Notes under the pieces: generated by a model | Databases searched by the model: none | The model's input: only the letters and a program-made list of their open reading frames with translations | What the model was told of the DNA's origin: nothing | Part shown: piece after piece, positions 6,784 to 13,255 of the stretch | Position numbering within the stretch: position 1 is the stretch's first letter | Layout: each line of letters opens with the position of its first letter | Translations under genes and position numbers: made by a program | Assembly: GCA_038127535.1 (NCBI GenBank) | Contig: JAYPHU010000047.1 | Span: forward strand, 1 to 17,893 | DNA: 17,893 nucleotides | From: JAYPHU01 sp038127535 | GTDB lineage: Bacteria > Pseudomonadota > Alphaproteobacteria > Rhodospirillales > UBA2165 | Direction: 5' to 3'

Positions 6784-8067
6784 ATGCAAACCCATTTCAG
6801 CGTAGATCAGCTCGAAAGCCCGACCATCCGGGAGATGGACGCGGTGCTGCGCAAGTGCGTCCATTGCGGCTTTTGCCTGTCGGCCTGCCCGACCTACAGC
6901 CTACTCGGCGACGAGCGGGACAGCCCGCGGGGCCGCATCTACCTGATCAAGGATATGCTGGAAACCGACGGGCAAAGCCTGCCCCAGGTCCGCCCGCACG
7001 TGGATAAGTGTCTATCGTGTCTGGCCTGCACCTCGGTCTGTCCGTCCGGCGTGGACTACGGCCACTACGTGGATTATGCCCGAGCCTATGTAGACGAGAA
7101 AGCCCCGCGCTCAGCTTTGGACACACTGATCCGACGGATTTTGTCCAAGACCATACCGAACCCCGGCCTGTTCCGCCTGTCCTTGCTGGCGGGCCGCTTG
7201 GGGAAACCTTTTGCCGGCTTGTTCGGCAAAAAACTGGGTGCGCTTCTGAAGATGGCGCCCGGTAATCTTCCCCCGGCGGAAAGCTTGGGCGCGCCCGGCG
7301 TCTATCCGGCGGACGGCGAACGGGTGAAACGTGTGGCGTTGCTGGCCGGCTGCGCCCAACAGGTCCTGCGCCCAGCGATCAATGCGGCGACCATCCGGCT
7401 CTTAAACCGTCTCGGCTGTGAGGTGGTGATCTCGGCGAGTGCAGGCTGCTGCGGCGCGTTGGTGCACCACATGGGCAAGGCCGGGGAGGCGCGCGCCTTC
7501 GCCGCCGCCAACATCGACGCCTGGATGCGGGAGGTGGAGGGGAGCGGCCTGGACGCCATCATCGTCAACGCGTCCGGCTGCGGCACCGAGGTGAAAGACT
7601 ACGGCCATTTGTTAAAGGACGACACGGAGATGGCGGAGAAGGCGGCAACGATTTCCGCACTGACCCAAGACGTGAGCGAAGTGATCGTCGATCTTTCTTG
7701 GCCATCAAATACAAAAGCGGAGAGCATCAGCGTCGCCTATCACGATCCGTGTTCTTTGCTGCATGGCCAGAAAATTTCTGCCGGTCCCCGCGCGCTGCTC
7801 AAAGCCGCCGGGTTCGAGATTCGGGAGATTCCCGGCCAGCATTTCTGCTGCGGCTCTGCGGGCACCTATAACCTGCTGCAGGACGACTTGGCCTCTCAGC
7901 TCAAAGACCGGCGGCAAGCGGCCGTGCGCAAAACAAGCGCGGATGTCCTGGCCACCGGCAATATCGGCTGTCAGGTCCAGCTTCAGGATGGGCTCGACAT
8001 GCCGGTGGTTCACACGGTGGAGCTCCTCGACTGGGCGTCGGGCGGGCCGAAGCCGGCGGGGCTCTGA
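6784..8067 (+). CDS. glcF: Glycolate oxidase, iron-sulfur subunit GlcF
   Basis: This 427-residue protein has two 4Fe-4S motifs, C25-x2-C28-x2-C31-x3-C35 (CVHCGFCLSACP) and C76-x2-C79-x2-C82-x3-C86 (CLSCLACTSVCP). Two CCG-type cysteine domains follow, with the signatures AGCCGALVHHMG and FCCGSAGTYN. It relays electrons from the GlcD and GlcE flavins to the quinone pool. The start lies three bases after the glcE stop, and a G-rich stretch, not a strong Shine-Dalgarno, precedes it, so coupling is likely. The gene ends in TGA. It completes an intact glcDEF operon. Confidence 0.94.
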   Translation: MQTHFSVDQLESPTIREMDAVLRKCVHCGFCLSACPTYSLLGDERDSPRGRIYLIKDMLETDGQSLPQVRPHVDKCLSCLACTSVCPSGVDYGHYVDYARAYVDEKAPRSALDTLIRRILSKTIPNPGLFRLSLLAGRLGKPFAGLFGKKLGALLKMAPGNLPPAESLGAPGVYPADGERVKRVALLAGCAQQVLRPAINAATIRLLNRLGCEVVISASAGCCGALVHHMGKAGEARAFAAANIDAWMREVEGSGLDAIIVNASGCGTEVKDYGHLLKDDTEMAEKAATISALTQDVSEVIVDLSWPSNTKAESISVAYHDPCSLLHGQKISAGPRALLKAAGFEIREIPGQHFCCGSAGTYNLLQDDLASQLKDRRQAAVRKTSADVLATGNIGCQVQLQDGLDMPVVHTVELLDWASGGPKPAGL

Positions 8068-8111
8068 CGCGCCCCTTGCACCTGCCGCCCGGATAGGCGG
8101 ATACTCTGAAT

Positions 8112-8672
8112 ATGAAGCGAATTCGCCGGATTTGGTTTGGCTTAAGCGCGGCTGTCCTCCTGATGGCGGCGCCGGCGGGTGCCGATCAGAACGACAAGCG
8201 CTTGGGTATGCTATTTGATCGTCTTTTGGCGACGACGGACACGGCGGAGGCCAAGTCTCTGCAGCAATCAATCTGGGAGATTTGGGTGGAGTTTCCGGAC
8301 CTGCAGACCAAGGCCTATCTGGATTCAGGCATCGTCGCCATGAATGCGGGCCATCTGGGCCTGGCGCTGACCGCGTTCACCCAGGTGACCAAGGAAGCGC
8401 CGGAGTTCGCCGAGGGCTGGAACAAGCGGGCGACCGTGTTGTTCCTGCTGCAGAGGTTCGACGACTCGGTCGGGGATATCGCGCGGACCCTGGAGTTGGA
8501 GCCCCGCCACTTCGGAGCGCTTTCCGGCCTGGGCCAGATCAACATGGCCATGGGCCGACGCGAGGCCGCCGCCCGCGCCTTCGAGCAGGCGCTCAAGGCC
8601 AACCCTCACCTGCCGGGACTAAAGGCGCTGATCAAGGCGCTACGGGAAAAAGACAAAGGCGAGGAGACGTGA
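8112..8672 (+). CDS. Secreted TPR-repeat protein
   Basis: This is a 186-residue protein with an N-terminal signal peptide: a basic start MKRIRR, the hydrophobic core GLSAAVLLMAA, and likely cleavage after AGA near residue 24. Residues about 65-175 form roughly three tetratricopeptide repeats, seen as AYLDSGIVAMNAGHLGLALT, the GWNKRATVLFLLQRFDDSV stretch and ALSGLGQINMAMGRREAAAR. It probably works in the periplasm as a protein-binding scaffold. It starts 44 bases after glcF and may be co-transcribed, though nothing links it to glycolate use. Its last codons and TGA stop fall within one copy of an 18-bp direct repeat. The family is clear and the specific role unknown. Confidence 0.8.
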   Translation: MKRIRRIWFGLSAAVLLMAAPAGADQNDKRLGMLFDRLLATTDTAEAKSLQQSIWEIWVEFPDLQTKAYLDSGIVAMNAGHLGLALTAFTQVTKEAPEFAEGWNKRATVLFLLQRFDDSVGDIARTLELEPRHFGALSGLGQINMAMGRREAAARAFEQALKANPHLPGLKALIKALREKDKGEET

Positions 8673-8677
8673 GGGGC
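8660..8677 (+). repeat. 18-bp direct repeat, copy 1
   Basis: CGAGGAGACGTGAGGGGC occurs here, spanning the stop codon of the TPR gene, and again exactly at 9392-9409. The two copies bracket the Spy/CpxP-like gene. A chance exact 18-mer this close is very unlikely. The repeat could mark an insertion target duplication, a recombination event, or duplication of a gene end. Confidence 0.85.
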
Positions 8678-8683
8678 GTGGCG

Positions 8684-8718
8684 TATAATCTTTTCCAAGA
8701 ACATGATCACTATCATGT
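8684..8718 (+). promoter_or_regulatory. TATAAT box followed by a perfect palindrome
   Basis: A consensus -10 TATAAT sits at 8684-8689. Twelve bases later comes a perfect inverted repeat, ACATGAT-cact-ATCATGT (8701-8718). No good -35 is visible at the usual distance. The palindrome has the form of a dimeric repressor site at or just after a transcription start, and it lies 61 bases before the Spy/CpxP-like start. A second, imperfect inverted repeat (TTGAG...CTCAA, 8733-8752) follows. The palindrome could also be an RNA hairpin, but no T-tract follows it. Confidence 0.4.
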
Positions 8719-8779
8719 GTGGTTAGGGCGGTTTGAGTCATTGTAGTCTCAACAAAATTCAACCATGGGACATTTTATT

Positions 8780-9372
8780 ATGAAAAAAGTGCTTCATGTC
8801 CTTCCTTTTGTTCTGCCGCTCATTCTCTTCGCCGCCGATGGTCAGGCGGCCGGCGGGCATGGCGGGCATAAATCCAAATACGCGGGCCAGGTAACCCGCG
8901 CCATCAAAAGCCTGTCCGAAGACGATATCGCCGAGCTTCGCCGGGGCGGCGGCTGGGGGCTGGCCAAGGCGNNNNNNNNNNNNNNNNNNNNNNNNNNNNN
9001 NNNNNNNNNNNNNNNNNNNNNNNNNNNNNNNNNNNNNNNNNNNNNNNNNNNNNNNNNNNNNNNNNNNNNNNGGCCAAGGCGATCAAGCAAGGTGAGGAAC
9101 TCATCGCGCTGGAGCTGAAACTGGAGCGGCATTTCACCGAGCGCACCATTACCCATGACATTCTCCAGGCCAGTCTATCCGACATCGCGGCGGCGCGAAA
9201 AAATCTCCGCTACATCCATCTGGCGACCCATCTGAAGACGCCGGGTATTCTGTCGGAAGCGCAGATCACCAAATACAATACGCTCCGGGGCTACGGGAAA
9301 TCAGACCTGTGCGCCAATGTGCCCGAAGGCCACAACGCCGAGATGTGGAAGCGGCACAACGGCTGTAAGTAG
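8780..9372 (+). CDS. Spy/CpxP-like periplasmic (heavy-metal-resistance type) protein, with assembly gap
   Basis: The 5' part (64 codons) has a signal peptide, MKKVLHVLPFVLPLILFAA, a His-rich GGHGGHKSK segment, then YAGQ...IKSLSEDDIAELRRGGGWGLAKA. The 3' part (about 99 codons) reads AKAIKQGEELIALELKLERH, then LRYIHLATHLKTPGILSEAQ, and ends WKRHNGCK before TAG. Both parts match a periplasmic family related to Spy/CpxP and heavy-metal sensor proteins. The two parts lie in different frames only because the 100-N gap has an arbitrary length. The family usually has some 35-40 residues between them, so roughly 110 bases are probably missing. The start at 8780 is preferred over 8765 because it begins the signal peptide. 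The gene is bracketed by the 18-bp direct repeats and preceded by a palindrome. A role in binding metals or misfolded proteins is likely from the family. Confidence 0.75.
8972..9071. other. 100-N assembly gap
   Basis: Exactly 100 Ns mark a scaffold join of unknown length. Both flanks carry the same ten bases, GGCCAAGGCG (8962-8971 and 9072-9081), in the same reading frame, encoding AKA each time. Either the contig ends overlap by ten bases, or the gene holds this 10-mer twice and that helped break the assembly. Confidence 0.95.
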
Positions 9373-9391
9373 GGAGCCGCCAGCAGGCTGA

Positions 9392-9409
9392 CGAGGAGAC
9401 GTGAGGGGC
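9392..9409 (+). repeat. 18-bp direct repeat, copy 2
   Basis: This is the second exact copy of CGAGGAGACGTGAGGGGC, 732 bases after the first in these coordinates. It starts 20 bases after the Spy/CpxP-like stop, and its last base is the first plus-strand base of the flagellin-like stop codon. Just upstream the sequence reads GACGAGGAGACGTGA, a DEET-stop tail that resembles the GEET-stop end of the TPR gene. Confidence 0.85.
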
Positions 9410-10542
9410 TAATACCCCAGCATGCCGAATACGCCGAAGCCCTTGGCCGGGCCGGAACTTAAGCTCAGCATATTCTCGATCAGGCCGTTATTCACCTGCG
9501 ACAATGATTCGATATTGTTAATGGCGAGCCGCAGCTTGAGGTTAGCGGCGGCCGTTTCGGCGGCGCTGGCGTCGAGTTCCTCGGCGCGGATGTTACGCTG
9601 TTCGTGCCGGAGGACGCTGATCTTTTTGTCGGCCAGATCAATCCGACCTTCCAGCAGGGATGCATCGGCGACGATGGAGCCGCTCAGCCGGTCAAACTCG
9701 GTGATCGCCGCATCGATCTCGGCGATGGCGGTGGTGACATCCGTGTCGGTTGCGAAGTCATTGTAGAATTCCGAGGTGAGGAGCCCTAACCCGGCGGTCG
9801 TCACGGTACCGGACAGCGGCGTGTCGCCGGAAAAACTGATCGCGCCGGTCGACATGTCATAACTATCCAGGGTCAAATCATCGGCGGAAATAGACAGTCC
9901 GGTCTTCTCGTTGGTGCCGTCGATCTTGTGCTGATAGTAGGTGTTTTCGCCCCGGTTCAGCCGCCACTTGAGCCCGTCACCGTCGGTGATTTCGAAATCG
10001 TTGCCCAGGTAGGCGCCTTCCACCGCGACGAACCCGCCGTTTTCGCTGGTCCGCGTGTAGATGTCATCGGTGTTCCAATTCGGGCCCGTGGTGTTGCCGA
10101 CCAAATTCAGTTTACCGATCTTGGTCTGCTGATTGGCGCCGTGCACATAGCCGTTGATGTTTTTGAAGTACTCGTTGAACTGCGCCGCCGCCGCCGCCCG
10201 GTCCTCGTTCGAGGTGGAGCCCTGGATCAGGGTCAGTTCGGTGCGCATATCGTCCAGATATTTTTCCACCCACTCGATCGCGTTCCGCGCCTTCTTCAGC
10301 GCCATGACGTTATCGTTCACCTTTTCCTTGAAGCTGGTGAGCCGGGCGATTTCCTTGGTGGCGGCAACAAGGTCCGGCCGGTCGAAGTTGACCGCCTGCT
10401 CGGCCCGTTCTTCCTGGTTGCGGGCGACAAGCTGCTGGGTGATCAGCACCAGGGAGTCCTGGGAATTAAACTGATTCCGCGCCAGTTGCGTATTGACGAT
10501 TTCCGCGATGGAGCCCAGACCAACGGCCATTTTTCTATCCAT
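9409..10542 (-). CDS. Flagellin-like protein
   Basis: The N-terminal part (NQFNSQDSLVLITQQLVARN, then a helix-rich stretch through NAIEWVEKYLDDMRTELTLI) and the C-terminal part (NLKLRLAINNIESLSQVNNG, then LIENMLSL) resemble the alpha-helical D0/D1 terminal domains of flagellin and FlgL-type proteins. The centre (about residues 140-280) is variable and beta-rich, as in flagellin outer domains. The length is 377 residues. The start may be 10542 or, four codons later, 10530; neither has a strong Shine-Dalgarno. No other flagellar gene is near, and I see no sigma-28 or sigma-54 promoter upstream. It could be an extra filament protein or a diverged hook-filament junction protein. The stop is TAG. 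Confidence 0.7.
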   Translation of the reverse strand: MDRKMAVGLGSIAEIVNTQLARNQFNSQDSLVLITQQLVARNQEERAEQAVNFDRPDLVAATKEIARLTSFKEKVNDNVMALKKARNAIEWVEKYLDDMRTELTLIQGSTSNEDRAAAAAQFNEYFKNINGYVHGANQQTKIGKLNLVGNTTGPNWNTDDIYTRTSENGGFVAVEGAYLGNDFEITDGDGLKWRLNRGENTYYQHKIDGTNEKTGLSISADDLTLDSYDMSTGAISFSGDTPLSGTVTTAGLGLLTSEFYNDFATDTDVTTAIAEIDAAITEFDRLSGSIVADASLLEGRIDLADKKISVLRHEQRNIRAEELDASAAETAAANLKLRLAINNIESLSQVNNGLIENMLSLSSGPAKGFGVFGMLGY

Positions 10543-10714
10543 TCTGATTGGGGCGCGCCGGATTTGGGCAGGCGGCCCTGTCTTAAATCTTGCCGGTATT
10601 CTACCGGATCATGGTTACCGTCCCGTAAACGGCAACGGGGCTCATTCTAGGAGCAACCATTATTACCGGTCATTGAGGGGAAGTCTCTTACACGCGCGAT
10701 TCGGCCAACGGGAT

Positions 10715-10743
10715 TTGGCACCGGCGTAATTTCCCTCTACAAC
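10715..10743 (+). promoter_or_regulatory. Promoter of the SDR gene
   Basis: TTGGCA (10715-10720, five of six) and TACAAC (10738-10743, four of six) are 17 bases apart. The start point near 10750 leaves a leader of about 30 bases containing AAGGAG before ATG 10780. It is the best promoter candidate in the 237-base gap between the flagellin-like and SDR genes, in which I see no further gene. Confidence 0.5.
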
Positions 10744-10779
10744 GCTTGAACGGAAATTCACCGGGAAAAGGAGCGGGAA

Positions 10780-11487
10780 ATGAGTGATCAGGAAACTGCC
10801 GTTATCGTCGGCACTGGCACGGGGCTGAGCGCCTCGCTGGCCCGGAAGTTCCACGGTGCCGGTATGAACGTGGTTTTGGCGGCCCGGGACGTGGATAAGC
10901 TGGCGGATTTATTGGCCGAGACCAACGCTAAAACTTACGTCTGCGACTGTACGGACGCCGATCAGGTGGCGGCGCTGTTCGCCGGCGTTCAGACGGATCT
11001 CGGTACGCCGTCGGTGGTGGTGTTTAACGCCAGCCGGCGGGTCCAGGGTACGATTGATGAGCTTGATCCGGAAGAGGTGAAACAGGCCGTTCTGGTCACC
11101 GCCTATGGCGGCTTTCTGGTCGGTCAGGCGGCGGCCCAGGCGATGATCCCGGCCGGGAAAGGCACGATTTTGTTTACCGGCGCGTCTGCGGGCGTGAAGG
11201 GTTTTCCCATGTCGGCGACTTTCGCCATGGGCAAGTTCGGTCTGCGCGGTCTGGCGCAGAGCATGGCGCGGGAGTTGCACCCGAAGAACATCCACGTGGC
11301 GCATATCGTGATCGACGGCGGCATCCGAAACCCGCACCGCCAGGGCCGGGTCGAAGGCTCGGATGACACGCCCGACAAATGGCTGGACCCGGACGCCATC
11401 GCGGACACGTACTTCCACCTGCACCGGCAGGACCGGTCCGCCTGGGCCTGGGAGATCGAACTCCGGCCCTGGGTCGAGAAGTTTTAA
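10780..11487 (+). CDS. SDR-family protein lacking the catalytic tyrosine
   Basis: This 235-residue Rossmann-fold protein of the short-chain dehydrogenase/reductase superfamily has the nucleotide loop VGTGTGLSASLA (residues 10-21), an NAS in place of NNAG at 83-85, and the active-site serine in GASAG (S136). The usual YxxxK reads F148-A-M-G-K152, so the proton-donating tyrosine is replaced by phenylalanine. The region after it, LRGLAQSMARELHPKNIHV, is otherwise standard. A subgroup of bacterial SDRs seems to share this change; such proteins may have altered chemistry or only bind nucleotide. AAGGAG lies upstream. It runs convergently into the TauD-type gene with only seven bases between stops. 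The substrate is unknown. Confidence 0.85.
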   Translation: MSDQETAVIVGTGTGLSASLARKFHGAGMNVVLAARDVDKLADLLAETNAKTYVCDCTDADQVAALFAGVQTDLGTPSVVVFNASRRVQGTIDELDPEEVKQAVLVTAYGGFLVGQAAAQAMIPAGKGTILFTGASAGVKGFPMSATFAMGKFGLRGLAQSMARELHPKNIHVAHIVIDGGIRNPHRQGRVEGSDDTPDKWLDPDAIADTYFHLHRQDRSAWAWEIELRPWVEKF

Positions 11488-11494
11488 GCGCTGA

Positions 11495-12331
11495 TCAGAA
11501 CGGCCGGTCGCCGGCGATGCCGACCCGTTTCAGATACCTGATCTGATCGGGCGGGAAGTCGGTCCGGGCGTGCTGGGTGCAGCGATTGTCCCAGATCAGG
11601 ATGTCGCCCAGCCGCCATTTATGCTCGTAGATAAAATCGCGGTTCTCGGCCAAGGCAAACAGCCGCTCGAGGGTGGCGTCGCTTTCCGCCGGGTCCAGAT
11701 CGACGATCTCCTCGGTCATCAACTTGTTGACGTAAACCACCTTCCGGCCGGTTTCGGGATGGGTGCGGATCACCGGATGCACCGCGTGGGGGCTGTCTTC
11801 CGCCGCCCGGCCGCGCCGCGTCATTGCGCCGTAGTCATAGGCGTTCATGGCCCGGTATCGGCCCAGGGTCTTCTGGTCGTCGGCGCTTAATATTTCGTAG
11901 GCCGCGTACATGTTGCTGAACAGGGTGTTGCCGCCTTCGCTCGGCAGCTCGACCGCATAGAGCACCGTCGCCATCAACGGCTCCTCATGAAAGGCGGAGT
12001 CCGAATGGAATTGAAGCTCCCCTTCCCGGAGCACACCGATGGGCTTCCCATCCTTTGTGATGTTGGTGATCGGTAGGATGTGTTTGTCCATGCCATCGGT
12101 GTCGCCGAACTCCTCGACCCGTGTGTTGGAATAGGGCTCGCCGAAATAGCCGGCGAACCGTACCTGCTGGGCTTCATTCAGATCTTGTCCGCGGACCAGC
12201 AGAACCAGATGCTCCAGCCAAGCGTCGCGCAGGTCTTTGATCGTCTCCGCATCCAGTTCCTCCCGCAGATCAAGCCCGATGATCTCCGCCCCCAGGGCGT
12301 TGCACAGCGGTTCAACGGTAAACTTCGGCAT
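11495..12331 (-). CDS. TauD/TfdA-family 2-oxoglutarate dioxygenase
   Basis: This 278-residue Fe(II)/2-oxoglutarate dioxygenase has the metal ligands H109-x-D111 (QFHSDSAFHEEP) and distal H254 (CTQHARTD), with R265 or R269 (RYLKRVGI) placed to bind 2-oxoglutarate. TauD-type enzymes hydroxylate taurine, other sulfonates, or aryloxyalkanoates. The substrate cannot be read here, since no sulfonate transporter is adjacent. The start at 12331 has GGAGG eight bases upstream; the longer frame from 12346 would place that site inside the gene. A candidate promoter lies at 12362-12390. It is transcribed divergently from a decayed decarboxylase-like gene. The stop is TGA. Confidence 0.88.
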   Translation of the reverse strand: MPKFTVEPLCNALGAEIIGLDLREELDAETIKDLRDAWLEHLVLLVRGQDLNEAQQVRFAGYFGEPYSNTRVEEFGDTDGMDKHILPITNITKDGKPIGVLREGELQFHSDSAFHEEPLMATVLYAVELPSEGGNTLFSNMYAAYEILSADDQKTLGRYRAMNAYDYGAMTRRGRAAEDSPHAVHPVIRTHPETGRKVVYVNKLMTEEIVDLDPAESDATLERLFALAENRDFIYEHKWRLGDILIWDNRCTQHARTDFPPDQIRYLKRVGIAGDRPF

Positions 12332-12361
12332 GTCGTCGCCTCCCACAAGACGTGATCAGCA

Positions 12362-12390
12362 TTTGTAAGAGTTTGGCTGTAGGGCGTCAA
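12362..12390 (-). promoter_or_regulatory. Promoter and candidate operator of the TauD-type gene
   Basis: On the minus strand, TTGACG (12390-12385) and TACAAA (12367-12362) are 17 bases apart, and a start near 12355 would give a leader of about 24 bases. The -35 is half of a perfect inverted repeat CGTCA-AA-TGACG (12385-12396), so a dimeric regulator could bind over the -35. The assignment is by consensus only. Confidence 0.5.
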
Positions 12391-12482
12391 ATGACGTATT
12401 GAAAGCAAGCAATTTCCGGCAGGCCGGGCTATCATAACTCCCTCAAACAGAACGATAATTTAATCCGATAAGGGTGGCAGCC

Positions 12483-13220
12483 ATGAGCAAACTAAACATC
12501 ACCGTATCGACGTAGGATTATGACCGGGTCCGGCCGATCATGGATGGCCGGGTCAAGATCGAGGGGTGTGAGGTCAACTATATCCCGATGCCAGTGGAAG
12601 AACTGTTCCATCGCGCCTATTTCCACCAGGAATTTGATGTCGCGGAGATCGGCTTCAGCCCGTTTTTGATCAGCCTGTCCCGGGGCACCGCCCCGGAAGG
12701 CAAATCCCTAGTAGAAATGTTGGCGGAGGGTGAACTCGATGCGGTAATGACCGCAAGGGCGCCGTCATGCTTTATCAACGGCCATCCTAACGTGGTGCGG
12801 CTTTACGAAGATTTCCGCGCCGCCGAGAAGGAATATTAAGCCCGGACCACAATCTTCCCGATCATGCATGCCTTGGGCATCCGCAATGATCTAGCGGAAG
12901 AACATCCCTGGCTACCGGCAAGCGTCTTCAAAGCATTCGTCGAGGCCAAACGCATTACCGATGCTGAACTGCGGGAGGTCGCCGCCTTAAAGATCACCCT
13001 GCCCTGGCTGCGGGCTGAGCTGGAATCCACCATTGAGGTGATGGGCGAAGATTTCTGGCCCTATGGGATCGAGGCCAACCGCCATACGCTGGAGACCATG
13101 TCCCGCTATTCGTTCGAGCAGGGACTCGCCGTCAAACAATTGACCGTCGAGGAGATGTTCACCGAATTGGCGTTGAGTGAAACCAAGGTCTGCGAAGGCT
13201 CTTTGCAGTCACGTCCATAA
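12483..13220 (+). pseudogene. Decayed 4,5-dihydroxyphthalate decarboxylase-like / substrate-binding-fold gene
   Basis: One frame carries recognisable family segments from MSKLNITVST through DYDRVRPIMDGRVKIEG, EFDVAEIGFSPFLISLSRG, EGELDAVMTARAPSCF, TIFPIMHALGIRNDL, EEHPWLPASVFKAFVEAKR and GEDFWPYGIEANRHTLE. It is interrupted by TAG at 12513-12515, where the family has a Trp before DYDR, and by TAA at 12837-12839, where it has a second Tyr after EY. The frame is only 246 codons against roughly 320-330 for the family. The missing stretch falls between SLSRGTAP and EGKSLVEML, so about 80 codons seem to have been lost in frame. A perfect 7-bp hairpin CCGGGGC-acc-GCCCCGG (12680-12696) sits at that junction. 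The usual start and an AGGG-type ribosome site remain. The gene is almost certainly non-functional. Its exact former substrate is unknown. Confidence 0.85.
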
Positions 13221-13255
13221 GATGGGCGCGGCGAAGTCCGGTTCGGCGTAGTTCA

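Noticed and set aside
10715..10731. Sigma-54 promoter suggested by TGGCAC before the SDR gene
   Set aside because: The -12 element TTGC is missing at the required spacing, while a sigma-70 type pair fits well.
3544..12839. Stop codon recoding or amber suppression to explain the interrupted frames
   Set aside because: TAG ends at least nine normal genes here, the decayed gene also has a TAA, and it carries an apparent deletion, so ordinary mutation is simpler.
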